From Lineus longissimus (taxonomy: Eukaryota; Nemertea; Pilidiophora; Heteronemertea; Lineidae), in contig NC_088321.1 in NCBI RefSeq assembly GCF_910592395.1, forward strand, positions 14,138,001 to 14,202,000: a DNA stretch of 64,000 bases, in the 5' to 3' direction. The first letter of the stretch is position 1. Every line of letters begins with the position of its first letter. Positions 10,212 through 20,502 of the stretch are shown here, in pieces. The position numbers and the translations under genes are program-made. The notes beneath the pieces were generated by a model. It did no database searches. It had not been told where the DNA came from and saw only the letters and a list, made by a program, of their open reading frames with translations.

Positions 10212-10861
10212 AAAATCCAAAAACCTTAAAAATGTGATTATTCCTTAACTTCTTGCCCGATTGCCACCAATTTGATATCATGGGTACATCTAACCACCAT
10301 ACAGTATATGTGACACATGTTTTTAATTTGACCTTCTTGTCAAGGTCACAGAGATCAAATGGCGTAAATTCGCCGTCAGGCCGTAACTATGGCACGTTTC
10401 TTAACTGCAATGACTATTGATCACAAATTAAGTACACATGTACCCCTTGGTCAGGTGATCTCAGGTACCGAAGTTTGGTGCGATCTGATTTGCCGTTTGG
10501 CCTCCAGGGAGGGGGCCAAATCCTAAATTCTTCAAAATGCCATTATTCCTAGTAATGACTTGCCCGATTGGCACCAATTTTATATCATAGGTACATCTAA
10601 TTCTAACAACCATTCAATGTGTCACCCGGGTCTTCTTTGATTTGACCTACTTTTCAAGGTCACAGAGGTCGAATGTTATGTAAATTGGCCATTTTGGGGA
10701 AATTGTAATTGCTTGGACCTACATCAAACCTAACACTACATGACACAATACCATGCTCTTTATCCATCTTTCCTCCACATGAGGTGAGCACAATGGCCCT
10801 GGCCATTTCATTTCCTGATCCACCAGTAAATACAGTGAACACCAATGATGCACCCCTTTAA

Positions 10862-11755
10862 GCTGCCGTTGCCTACATTCAAGATTCTCCCTCCTAAGAT
10901 GGCTCCTTGAGCCTTGCCGCGTCGCCTTATCATGCGACTGAAACATTAAAGCTGCGATTAGAAATTCTGCCTCACATCTCGGCTGGGCAGTTCTAAGGCT
11001 TTGCGATTTCTATGGCTGCTTGGCGATGACGTGATGTGAGACTTGATTAATATCGAGGCGGCATGCAGGTCTCTGATTTTGTCCTAGCTGACGCAACCTG
11101 TGACTTTTAAGAGTTGCTGAGTTGCATTTCCCTGAAAAACCTCTGACGATTTTTGTTTACTGAAAAATCCCGAACACTTTTTGAAAAGTTCAAAAACCCT
11201 TAATTTTAGGAGTACGGTGGTAACTGTGAACGTAATGACTTATTTTGAACAACTGGACCCTGGTGGTCACGCCGAAGTTAAATTTCAAATCAGGACCCCT
11301 GGCATAATAGTAATGACCCACCATCACTCTTTGAGGCAAATTAGCCATTTGTCCGTCCTAATGACTGGTATCACACCTGAGCCCGCTGAAATTGCCCATC
11401 AGCACCAGCTTCGAAACTACCACCTTCAGACAAAGGACATCGCACCTCCCTGCCATAATAACAGGTTCCAACAGCGACCCTTACACCGGCACGGCCGACA
11501 TCTTGCCCCGCCGTAATAATGTAGCGTGGTGTCCGCATAACAACAGCCTGCTGACAGCGACCCTTAGCATGCCGGAGTCGTACGTCATCATTATTCTGTC
11601 GGGAACATCAGATAGGTTGTGATTTCGTCTTGTCATGTTTGTTAATAGATAATCTCGTGTTTGGAATGATGACTCTTTGTCTGGTGCTGAGACGTGGTGT
11701 TGAAGAAGATGCTATCATTGCCGAGTCGGTACTAGTCAGTGCTAGTTTTGTGGGA
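10862..11755. other. Unassigned DNA with a TTTTGAACAACTGG element end
   Basis: No convincing gene. The 111-codon frame at 11181-11516 lacks any recognisable motif and overlaps another frame. TTTTGAACAACTGGACC at about 11243-11259 resembles the inverted end of the MITE-like block at 18990-19135, so a decayed DNA transposon may end here. The phrase CCCTGAAAAACCTCTGACG and neighbours echo 12010-12130. Confidence 0.45.
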
Positions 11756-11905
11756 TGGTGCAAGAGTTGCGATCTCCCACCATTCGCAAGAGATCAGCGA
11801 TTTTTGGGGGGGAGGGTTGCAGGTTCGAGGCCTGCAGTATCCTGTTCCCATGCGGCTGATTGGTTGGCCACCAGCTAGTTGAAAAAATAAACAACAACAA
11901 CTTCT
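11756..11905 (+). mobile_element. Possible tRNA-derived SINE fragment
   Basis: GCAGGTTCGAGGCCTGC at about 11819-11835 folds as a T-arm-like stem-loop and contains GGTTCGAGGCC, close to the polymerase III box B consensus. It is followed within 80 bases by AAAAAATAAACAACAACAAC, a simple repeat tail of SINE type. A convincing box A is not seen, so an old or truncated SINE is the best reading. Confidence 0.4.
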
Positions 11906-12420
11906 CGTCAGGTGCCTGGCATTAGTGATACGGATGTAAAGAGGGGTGACACAAAAATAAACACTCTTAAAAATTACGCGCCCCTAGTGGTTTGAAAGAT
12001 CAATAAACACCCATAAAGATTTCTGAGCTTTTGAAAACCTCAAATGGTTTTCTAAATCCTTGAAAAACCTTTTCCGTGCGCTTATTTGTATTGGTCGAAA
12101 AACCCTAAACGATTTTCCAAAGGTCCAAGACCTTTATTTGAGTGTACCTATGGTCGTGACTATCTCTAATCTTGACAATATTGCCAGATAATGTAGGTGA
12201 TATAATGTTGTCCACATTCATTAGGGATGGAATGATGACAGAAGCACTAACTCACATGTCTTGTTTACCAGATTAAGATACTGGGGTCATAACCACATGA
12301 GAAGGGTAGCTCGCACGACAGACCATTAACCTGTGGTCGTAAACCGCCATTATGGTGACAATATGGCCGCAGACAAAAGAGGTGCAGTGATGATAGTCAG
12401 GCAATAGACATAACACAGCC
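11906..12420. other. Unassigned non-coding DNA
   Basis: Contains short reiterated phrases TTTTGAAAACCTC, AAAAACCTTTTCC and AAAAACCCTAAACG at about 12030-12110 that recall the 92-bp array at 46437. No gene. Confidence 0.45.
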
Positions 12421-12556
12421 TTAAAGGGGTACGCCGTTCGTATTCACTGGTGGGTCAGGAGAATGGAAATGAAGTTATACACAATGCTATAGTGCGTGGA
12501 AATTTGCTAGACCTTTGGGTTTATGTAATTTTATCCCTGTCGACACAACGGGTGCC
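12421..12556 (+). mobile_element. MITE M1, left-half fragment
   Basis: Begins TTAAAGGGGTACGCCGTTCG exactly as the reference copy and follows it through GGTCAGGAGAATGG, AATGCTATAGTGC and TCGACACAACGG before similarity stops. The right end is missing. Confidence 0.8.
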
Positions 12557-12954
12557 CTCACTATTTTAGAAAATTCATTGCAGTTGACCATGACTTTGTG
12601 GAAATTGACGTAAAGTATGCCTCTCGGATTCCTTGTTTTCCTTTCTTGAAAGCATTAAACAGGATAAGCAGCCAACAAACTCCGAGTACGAATCGCGTTT
12701 GAATGTTCACTTCGAGTAGTTAGCTACGTCACCACTGTGAATCAAGGATGAGAAAGTAAAATTTGTAGTGGGAGAGCGCTTGCGATTTGATGCAGAACTA
12801 CGAATTTCTGGAAAAACCTTCTATTTGTATTTGATGATGAAGAATGTAAAAGAGAATCACCTTATACTTGGAGTCGGGCAGTTGCTAATCCTGTACATCT
12901 ACCTTCCCATCACCAGAGATCAGAGACACATGTTCAACCATTGCATATCTTTTT
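12557..12954. other. Unassigned non-coding DNA
   Basis: A 75-codon plus-strand frame (12768-12995) runs into the following array and has no recognisable domain. Nothing else stands out. Confidence 0.45.
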
Positions 12955-13325
12955 CTGAAATTTTTGGAGCATATGCCAGTCAATCTGGTCACTAGGTTAG
13001 CATTAGTTAATGGCCATTGTTGTTAAGGTTAGCCTAATGAAGTTGAAGTTCTCATTCATTATATGGTCCACACCTTGAGTATATAAAATCCAAGATACCT
13101 GCATAATAGATAGGCCTACTAGCTTTTACTCTCTATCTGTTTATGATATCTTTGGAACATATGCCAGTCAATCTGGTCACTAGGTTGGCAGTTGAAACTC
13201 TCGTTCATTACATGGTCTTACCCTCTACAATAGCTTCTAAAATCTAAGATCTCTAGATGGCAGACAGGCCTACGCACTCTAGCTTATCTGATTCTGAAAT
13301 CTTTGGAGCATATGCTAGTCAATCT
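12955..13325. repeat. Three-copy tandem array (~150-190 bp)
   Basis: TTTGGAGCATATGCCAGTCA occurs at about 12962, TTTGGAACATATGCCAGTCA at about 13152 and TTTGGAGCATATGCTAGTCA at about 13302. Between them TTCATTA.ATGGTC and TAGGCCTAC..ACTCTAGCTT are also repeated, confirming diverged tandem units. Confidence 0.8.
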
Positions 13326-13361
13326 GGGCCGTTTGGTCCCAAAAGAGAAAAATAACCTTAA

Positions 13362-13470
13362 CCCAAGTTTTAGCAAAGCTTCATGCACGATAACTGCACT
13401 ACAGCATTGTATATAACAACATTTCTTTTTTCCTGACCCGCCAGTAAATACAAACGGCATACCCCTTCAA
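13362..13470 (-). mobile_element. MITE M1, terminal-half fragment
   Basis: Carries CAAGTTTTAGCAAAGCTTCA, GCACTACAGCATTGTATATA, the CCGCCAGTAAATAC phrase and the terminus GGCATACCCCTTCAA. The distal half of the element is absent. Confidence 0.75.
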
Positions 13471-13725
13471 GCCCTTCATTTTGCCAGCTTCCTTAATTAC
13501 ATTTAGAAAGCGCCTCAGAAAGTGTTGCCATTGTTCAAGTTCTGAATAGCCGAAAATGAGGAAGTTATTTGAAAGTTAGAGCAAATTGTTTAAGAATGGA
13601 AGATACACTCATTATCGGAGGTTCATGTTTACTTTTGAATTGAATGTGAGGCAGTATATCATTGTTTGGCCCTCATGAAAAACCGACTTTTCTGTGCCAT
13701 CAAATTATGACAAGTTCTGTTCTAG
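13471..13725. other. Unassigned non-coding DNA
   Basis: No recognisable feature. Confidence 0.45.
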
Positions 13726-14030
13726 TTTTATCAATTTTGTAGCAGAGAAAACACCCAGATCCAGCCAGTGTTTGTCCCCGGGAACTTTGGCTCACAAGGC
13801 AATCTCTTTATTGACCGACACTCCCCAATTCCTGAACTTTTTGATAACAATCGCTCGTGGGTTAACGGTATTAATCTTGATGATGGGATTGCCAAGTTTG
13901 CTTTCACATCCGGGATCAATGCTAATGAGGGAAATGGGAGAACGATAACTTCAGTTTTTGGTTTTACCAATTCTCAACACGTACTCAATGGCTGCACAGA
14001 CTACGTTTTATTTCTAAGGTTTGTAAACTA
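13726..14030 (+). CDS. Uncertain ORF, possible exon or old coding remnant
   Basis: A frame follows a stop at 13723-13725 and stays open to the stop after 14027. Its peptide contains VPGNFGSQGNLFIDRHSP, ELFDNNRSWVNGIN and GINANEGNG. It has a more protein-like, low-repeat composition than most frames in the window. However, the plus frame at 13694-13948 and the minus frame at 13731-13970 are open over the same DNA, no ATG starts it (first conventional alternative is GTG at 13768), and no splice consensus is convincing. I recognise no family. It could be an exon, a transposon coding remnant or chance; I favour remnant or chance. Confidence 0.2.
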
Positions 14031-16432
14031 AGTGTGTTTACCGGGTTGGATTTTTGCGGCATGGTGAGGTTGCCCTCACGTAATCAATGTTAATGAGAGT
14101 GGAGGGAAATAATATGGGGATGTCAAGTCGAAACACGTAGTCGGTGAAGGCCCAGAATTAATATTTCATAAATTAAACATAAAGCGTTTCGTTTGTTTTT
14201 CTGCTATTGCTAATTTCCATGGGCTACGAGCCATTACAGACTCTGTTTTAGCATTACCATTCTGTGCCAAAGAAATTGTGGTTTTGGTGAACTTTTTTCT
14301 CCAGCATGTTCAAAAAACATACTGATACCCAACTCAACTTATTTTGTTCCGTCTATCGGAACCCCACAACATGGATACTCATTTCGTAGGTGTTGAAATG
14401 GACTTTCTAATGGTACCAATAGTTCAAAGATCCGTTACATTCTAACATCAAAAACACATTTTCTGTAAATCGACTTCGTTGTCTAATATGTCTAATGGCT
14501 AATTGCATTACCTCACTGTAGCCTGAACCCATTTCCCCTATTGATTTTGCTAGTGGTCCATGCAGTCTTTGTTAGCACTATAGCACTTTATCCTAGCATG
14601 GAAATCAGCGCTAGCAAATGCATACACGTACAGAAACTATCGCTAGTGCTAGTCGAGCAATCTCAACACCACTATCGCACAAGGATTGATTCTGCATCAA
14701 ATTCGCCGACAGAGAATATGTTTTTGCTCCGTCTACATCTTTTGCGAAGTATAGTTTATAACTCAGTGTTTGATACAGTTTATTACACCAAGCTCATATT
14801 TGACACGATATATTTTGCTCTGACTGAGATTTAGATTTGCTTGTATTGTCTGCAGGTTGCTAACATCTAAAACCTACTCACGGATTTAGAATGTGTTTCG
14901 GCTACAGTTGCTAGTCAAGTAAATGTTTGCTGCTGTTGCTGAACGTTTGTTGTTGGTTTTAGACCCTATAAATGAATTACTGGTAAATAGAAATGTGGCA
15001 CCTGTTATACAGATATGTCATATTTTGCACACAATCTATAAAATTTTGCATTTTCGTAATAAAGTATATGAAAATATCCCTTCCCAACAGTTCTGTAGAA
15101 ATTTGTGAAATCATGGAAATCGCTGTAGAAGGGTTAATAATGGGGGAGATATCTTAGAGCATCTTAGACAAAGAAACAGAGAGTGATATCTCCCCTCTGA
15201 CAAGACAAAGGAGGCATCTCTCTTTAAATTTGCTGTCTGAAGACAAAGGAACATTTTGACCTTGTGACCACCGCGTTGTGAAATACTAAATCCAATTACC
15301 GAACACCTCATTGAGTCATTATAGCCGTATTGATCAAGACTAGGACCGAATACGTTGACGTACAGCATTATTGATGTAGCCTTAGAGTCTGGTTTCTCTA
15401 AGATACCTTGGTTGTGCGAGACTTATTGATTGAATCACCTTGCATCGTGCAATAGTAGCGAGACTCGTTGACTCGCTCACGTTGTCAGCATTGTCGCCCT
15501 GGACAGAGTCTGTGTGAGTGTGATAGTACGATTCGTCAGACTTGCCAATATTCCTTAAACGGTTTCCGTGACGATTGCACGCTGGCTACTGAACACATTC
15601 AAGCTATAGAAATGGTGCATAGGGATGCTTGTGGAGGTTTGTAATTTTGAATTTGAAATTGAAATTCGTCCGGAATTATTGCCGTTTTCATTAATCTTGT
15701 GCTGGTGTTAAAAGTCCATTGATGACACTGTTGACAGGTCGGATCAATGCATTAAACCAACCGATTTCTAGCCTCCAATTCAACATTCTCTCAACTTAAT
15801 ATTTCACATCCAATTTTCATCCAATTTGTCAAAATTTTGACAGCTACTAAAGTTACTGGTGTACATTTTGCGTTCTGACAGTTAGAGATGTAATCTAGTA
15901 TCAGATTCACAAAATTCTAATCAGATCAAAATCAAAATATTTCAAACGGTTTCATTCCCTTACAAGACAATAATATCAACATCGGTATTTACCGTTCAAA
16001 TTTTCAAAGTTGGTCGCGTGTCATGCACCTGATATTGTTTAGAGCTGATGCGAGATGAGATTTGGAGTGTTTCCTCTATTGTCTGATTTCAAAACCGAGT
16101 CCGTCCTATTGTGCTAATTTTCGGAACATTCTGGTGCTGTGATCAGTGGAGTAATAGTCATATTGTGTTCGAAAATCTCGGATGCGCGTTCAAATATCTT
16201 GGATACCGAAGTCAACACTGTCGATTTCTGCTTAGGATTAGGCTTAATCTCTTAATCTCTGGATTATCCGGATATGGATATTCTGATTGGATCTCCATGG
16301 ATTATTCGCCACGACCCACGGACTACAACGCCGGTAACGATGCTGTTGTAGCCGATGTATTGTTCGTGCCTATAGTTCACGTCAAGCTGAGCTTATGTTA
16401 AGCACGTTTTGTGTGTCATTTAGTACATTTTT
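14031..16432. other. Unassigned non-coding DNA
   Basis: No gene, RNA or named repeat in about 2.4 kb. Frames at 14541-14834 and 16111-16401 are AT-rich or ordinary and show no motif. A short hairpin (GGGGGAGATATC facing GATATCTCCCC) lies at about 15143-15197. Confidence 0.5.
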
Positions 16433-16475
16433 GAGTTCAACTCAGGTTGAACTCATGACCCCCCCCCCCCCCCCC
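16433..16475. repeat. Perfect 9-bp hairpin next to a poly-C run (17 C)
   Basis: GAGTTCAAC, a four-base loop TCAG, then GTTGAACTC at about 16433-16454, followed at once by 17 C at 16459-16475. Confidence 0.85.
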
Positions 16476-16924
16476 ATAACAAAAAAAAACTTAATGTTGC
16501 CTATTTTGGGACTAGTACGAGGTACATTTAGATATAAAGTTCCTGGGGAATGGGGAGAGGGGGTTCGATTGTTTGATTTTGGTAAGAAAACAAATTTTAC
16601 GCCAGTCCTCAACCTTGTAAACATTTGTTGATATTTCTGACACCTTTCGTGAAGTGTCCTTAGAAATTTGAAATGACCCACCCCGACCCGCACCACGGCC
16701 ACCAATGAAAATCATCACAAACTCTAAAACTCAGCTCGTTGTGAAATATATGTTGCGTGGGTCTGGTTGTCCTCTTAGGCTTGTTGTTTACTGTGGGCTT
16801 GTCACTGTCCTGAGGCCCCCTGGTTGGGCGTCCTGCCGTGATTTTGGGCACCGCATTGTCTCTTTCACTCCTTGGACATACGCCTTGAACTGGGAAGATG
16901 TTAGTGCCGCAAGTGTCCCCACGC
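16476..16924. other. Unassigned non-coding DNA
   Basis: Overlapping open frames on both strands with no recognisable motif. Confidence 0.45.
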
Positions 16925-17275
16925 ATTGTGCCTGTCTTTTGAGTTCCCAAGCCGAGTGCCTGCCTTTTGAGGCCCCATGTATTCTACTTGCCTACTGATA
17001 TCCTATACTGAGGCCCCACGCACAATGCCTGCCTACAATGCCTGCCTGCTGAGGCGCCATGTATTTGCCCTGCCTACTGAGGCCCCATGCGAAGTGCCTG
17101 CCTACCGAGGCCCCATGCACAGTGCCTGCCTGCTGAAGCCCCTTGTATTTTGCCTGCCTGCTGAAGTTCTATGCACAGTTCTTGTCTACGGGGGCCCAAT
17201 GCACAGCGCTTGCCTACTGCGGCCCTAAAGGTTCCTGCCTGCTTGATGCCTTCATACTAAGGCCCCATGCTATCT
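16925..17275. repeat. Degenerate GC-rich minisatellite (~28-31 bp unit)
   Basis: The unit TGCCTGCCTACTGAGGCCCCATGCACAG is repeated about ten times with substitutions and small gaps. It explains the cysteine- and proline-rich frames at 16977-17228. No sign of selection for protein. Confidence 0.85.
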
Positions 17276-17580
17276 CAAAATGGAATACACTGCTGTGCAT
17301 CACTGACTGGAACATCAGATGATTGTCTCAATTATAGACTCTGCCTCATCAGTAACATCATAGAGACACTGCATCGTATAGAGGGGAAATACACACTCTT
17401 TAGGCACATCTCTGGGGGACCCTTTTCACCAAGAAGGGTGAACACAGAACCTCTCATACATTGTACCTCGACCCAACAAATGGGCACCTTGTCCTTCGAT
17501 TATAATATCATCATGTCTCATAAAGCCCCTTTACTTGGCTTGGTTGTGTCCGTCTCACTGTTTTACTTGTCGGTGTGTTT
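17276..17580. other. Unassigned non-coding DNA
   Basis: The 107-codon frame at 17267-17590 starts inside the minisatellite and has no motif I know. Confidence 0.45.
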
Positions 17581-17690
17581 GGCTCACTAATAGTGTTTAG
17601 TGTTTTGGCTCACTAATGGTGTTCATTGTCTTTTATTCACTCATGGTGTTTTGGCTCACTAATGGTGTTTTCTTGTGTATTTTATCACAA
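17581..17690. repeat. Short tandem repeats of TTTTGGCTCACTAATGGTG
   Basis: The phrase, or a variant of it, recurs four times at about 17578, 17604, 17635 and 17650. Confidence 0.7.
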
Positions 17691-17984
17691 GGTGTTGTAC
17701 ATCCGTAGTGTGTTCTGTGGGTGTTATATCTCATCAACTATACATTGTAGGCCAATTTCACTCGCGAGATGTGATTGCCTTTGCAGCCATCATCTTTTCA
17801 TCTAATTTGTTGTGAAAAAAATAATCAAAAAAGTACGCAACTCACTGTGCATCGATCCAAGCTAATTTGATTGACCACTATGCTATTTCGACTCAACTAC
17901 GGAAATCTCAGCATTCTTCCGCCAAAAAAGTTAGTAAGACCAAAATGGTATGATATTGTGCCAATTTTACGGTTGTCCTTATGC

Positions 17985-18335
17985 TGGCGAAACACCCAGG
18001 TTTGCTGTTGACTGTAATTTGTGTCATTTTCGTTGTCCAGGAGTGAAAGTATTACAGATATCCCTTTGAAAATGCCAAATGGAAGAATACCAAGGTGTGG
18101 TATTGACTGCAATTTTTCATTTTCTTTGTAGATTGGAATGAAAATGTTACAGGTATCCCTTCGAAAATGCCATATGGCAAGATACCCACGTTTGATATTG
18201 ACTGTAATAAGCCAGTCGTACACAGAAGTGAAAGTGTTACAGGTAGCTCTTCGCAAATGCCATATGGCAGAATACCAAGTTCGATATTGACTGCGATTTG
18301 CCATTTTCGTGGTACATAGGAGTGAAAGTGTTAAG
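17985..18335. repeat. ~93-bp tandem array (about 4 units)
   Basis: TTGACTG is found at 18008, 18103, 18198 and 18287; each is followed by AGTGAAAGTGTTACAG, a TTCGAAAATGCCATATGGC phrase and AGAATACCAA. The minus-strand 154-codon frame at 17897-18361 is produced by this array and has repeated peptide blocks; I do not regard it as a gene. Confidence 0.85.
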
Positions 18336-18989
18336 TAATTAAATGTTATGGCTGGTAACAATAGACCGTCAACATTGTTTCCCTTTACATTATTAATCCA
18401 TAATATTTGTGTTCGGTATAGCGGGATACATTGTATAACCTTTGATTGGTTCTAACAATAATGCTGGTGTGACTTGGTAAAGTCACTAGCTATCAGTTCG
18501 GGGAGGTTTAGCATGTTGAGGCTATCGATAACTGAGCTAGCATTTGCCCGCTATGGTAGCAATAGTTAGAATTTTGTACAGTATGGTATTACTTTTGTTT
18601 GGTTCTAACAGTAACGCTTACAGATATGTACACTTGATTGAAAACAACTAAGTATAAGAAAAGGAAGAAGTTGTTAATTCTTCAGGTGTATGTAGTATTG
18701 AGTGTCATCATTCTATCAGGATGGGGATGAGTTGACCAAAGTCAGTCCGTAACAAGTGAAAACAGCGCCTGTGTAGAAGTATAAAATGTCCTAGGATAGA
18801 ATGCCCGGGACACAAAGGATTCTATTATGCGCTTCAATCTCTGAGCTATTGACGGTCAGGGTCTCTATAGAACCATATCGCAGAATACAATAGGGCCGGA
18901 CACTTTTTCCAGGGGGGGGGGGGCATTTGTTACTGTTACACCGGCTGTTTAAAACTAGTCACTGAACTTGGTGTTAACTTTATTTCAGT
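18336..18989. other. Unassigned DNA with decayed duplication and poly-G
   Basis: TTTGATTGGTTCTAACAATA (about 18442) is echoed by TTTGTTTGGTTCTAACAGTA (about 18594). A run of 12 G lies at 18912-18923. No gene. Confidence 0.5.
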
Positions 18990-19135
18990 TAACACCAGAG
19001 CCAAGTTGTTCAAAACAGAGTTGCCAACGCGGGCGTTATTTGGCGTTATCTCCTTCAGTTTAGCCCTTGGACTTAAGGCTGAGTAAAGTTATTGCCAGCC
19101 TTAGTGACTTTTTGAACAAATGGGCCCAGTATCCG
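18990..19135. mobile_element. MITE-like block with GTTGTTCAAAA ends
   Basis: Left end AGCCAAGTTGTTCAAAACAG and right end TTTTTGAACAAATGGGCCC are inverted relatives about 140 bp apart. A related left end, GGGCCAGGTTGTTCAAAG, is at about 24460 and an inverted end is at 11243. The pattern fits a small DNA transposon; superfamily unknown. Confidence 0.55.
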
Positions 19136-19465
19136 TCTCGAAGTGTTGAATGTTTCGCCCGTAATATGACAGGTCATCTGCTTAGGCATTGCTCACACTC
19201 AGCCTTTCCCAATGACTTACGTTATCATTCCAAGGGTTTTAGAAACACTTACTCCAATGGGGGGGACCCTTGCTGACTGATTCAAAAAGTACGTTTGATC
19301 ACGTTGGGGAAAATCATGTTATGGTTACCATGACATTCGGCTGCAGGTGTTAAATGCTCCGCCTGTGGCATAACGGGTCACCTGCGATGGTGTTGCTTCC
19401 TTTGACAACTTTCAATAGTGACAGCGGTTGGCTTTGCTCACTTATCACTCAGGAAGGGTTAGAAA
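19136..19465. repeat. Two-copy tandem duplication (~200 bp)
   Basis: GTTGAATGTTTCGCCCGTAA..GACAGGTCATCTGC at about 19144 and GTTAAATGCTCCGCCTGTGG..AACGGGTCACCTGC at about 19348 are related, as are the GGGTTTTAGAAA and GGGTTAGAAAA phrases further on. Confidence 0.7.
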
Positions 19466-20004
19466 AGGAGGGACTGGGACCAGCGTCAGGATTCGCAAAC
19501 TTTTGAAAAGGGTTTATTTTCCAGAGTTTACTAAGCTTTGACAGGAATATTTAGTTAATATAAGTTTTTTGAAAGGGATTTACAGTATTCAGTATGTTTG
19601 GAATTCAGCCTAACCCTTGCGTAAATCAGATGGACATATGTGACGGTAGGATTTATTTCATTTATAGTGTCATCTTCGTTTTGAGATATTTCATGTATTT
19701 GCAGTACCTGGGGGATATCTTTCGGCCTTCTTCAAGCTAATTCTTCAAGCTAATTATAATCGCATTGTGTCTATGTGTTGGTACATTTTTGCTGAGGTCA
19801 TCCCAGGACTTATGTGCAGTGGCCTTTATTAAGAAATTAGTACCGAACAGGATATTGGTTGTCTCACGAAACACAGCGAAGGTGGAGCTAAAAAAAGGCC
19901 AAAGCTGTGGCACTGAGTAGAAGTTTTGGACAAAATGATAGTGCCACCTGAGCCGTTTAAGGTGAAATAACCTGCATATATCCATTGCGGCACCCGAATA
20001 TATC
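19466..20004. other. Unassigned non-coding DNA
   Basis: No recognisable feature. Confidence 0.45.
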
Positions 20005-20076
20005 AACAAGGCATTGTGTATCATTGCATTCTATTTTCCTTAACCACCAGTAAATATGAACAACGTGCCCCTTTAA
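20005..20076 (-). mobile_element. MITE M1, terminal fragment
   Basis: GCATTGTGTATCATTGCATT, TTTTCCTTAACCACCAGTAA and GTGCCCCTTTAA match the terminal part of M1. The SINE downstream inserted next to its TTAA terminus. Confidence 0.75.
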
Positions 20077-20502
20077 AATCAGAATACGCGGAGCCTCATG
20101 GCCTAGTGGTTTACACTGCTGGCCACCACGCAAAAGGGCCCGGGTTCGATCCCGGGGAGAACCCATGATCGTATGTCTGGATGAACCGGCGTGGCTTTCA
20201 AGGAACTAAAATTCCTGGCTCTTCACAGTCCTTCGAATGAGACTCAAAACCGAGGTTCCTTGTACCTGGTGTCTATGCCAGGGCAAGCTAAGACCCCACC
20301 AAGTGAGAAACATGAGTAGCTTGCGTGGACTCTATCTCTCTCGCCAAAGTCGGACCACTAGGCCAATAAATCCAATTGGCGCCTAACCGTAGTGGCACGC
20401 AGGATACGCTCATCCCGTCTTGGAGGAGGATTACTCCAAGGAGAATGACCCCTCCAAGTGCAGAGCGAACGCTGAAGAAGAAGAAGAAGAAAAATCAGAA
20501 TA
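20075..20502 (+). mobile_element. tRNA-derived SINE with 12-bp target-site duplication
   Basis: The 5' head has a box A-like TGGCCTAGTGG (20099-20109) and a box B GGTTCGATCCC (20143-20153), the internal polymerase III promoter of a tRNA; CCCGGGTTCGATCCCGGG folds as a T arm. The body of about 330 bp carries GGCCAATAAATCCAATTGGC and CGTAGTGGCACG, and the tail is (GAA)n. The element is bounded by AAAATCAGAATA at 20075-20086 and again at 20491-20502, a perfect target-site duplication made by LINE-driven retroposition. The acceptor stem does not pair, so it is not a functional tRNA gene. A second copy lies at 53507-53930. The 61-codon frame ending in poly-Lys here is the (GAA)n tail. Confidence 0.9.

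Larger units (their letters stand above)
9681..10812 (+). mobile_element. 1.1-kb non-autonomous 'AGCTC' element, copy A
   Basis: Opens with a perfect hairpin at 9681-9706 (AGCTCACCTC, six-base loop, GAGGTGAGCT) and closes with GAGGTGAGC at 10781-10789 followed by ACAATGGCCCTGGCC, so GCTCACCTC and GAGGTGAGC form the terminal inverted repeat. After the hairpin comes a (GTC)n tract (about 9722-9782), then three similar units of about 300 bp, each with GGCACGTTTC, a TGGTACACAT.TACCC phrase, a CCACCAGGGGGC box and a CAAGGTCACAGAGGTC box. There is no transposase. It differs from copy B (40216-41370) at about 18 bases by my count plus the triplet length. Related repeats are, from memory, common in molluscan genomes. 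Confidence 0.85.
9400..10861 (-). mobile_element. MITE M1 copy split by later insertions
   Basis: The left part (about 9400-9510) begins AGAAGGTGTAAGCTGTTC and runs to GTGTGGACAGACAG. A piece of about 85 bp interrupts it, after which M1 resumes at about 9590 with TAGACAGATATATAAATGC and continues to TGCATGTGTATTGC at about 9675. The 1.1-kb AGCTC element follows. M1 then ends at about 10808-10861 with TTTCCTGATCCACCAGTAAA and CACCCCTTTAA, matching the right ends of the copies at 4711 and 13362. The order of events is therefore M1 first, insertions later. Confidence 0.85.

Noticed and set aside
17897-18361. 154-codon minus-strand frame
   Set aside because: It lies over a ~93-bp tandem array and its peptide is a set of degenerate repeats. 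No known motif, and the period is not a multiple of three throughout.
20087-20165. Functional tRNA gene at the SINE head
   Set aside because: The T arm is perfect, but the acceptor stem does not close and the sequence continues into a SINE body with a target-site duplication.
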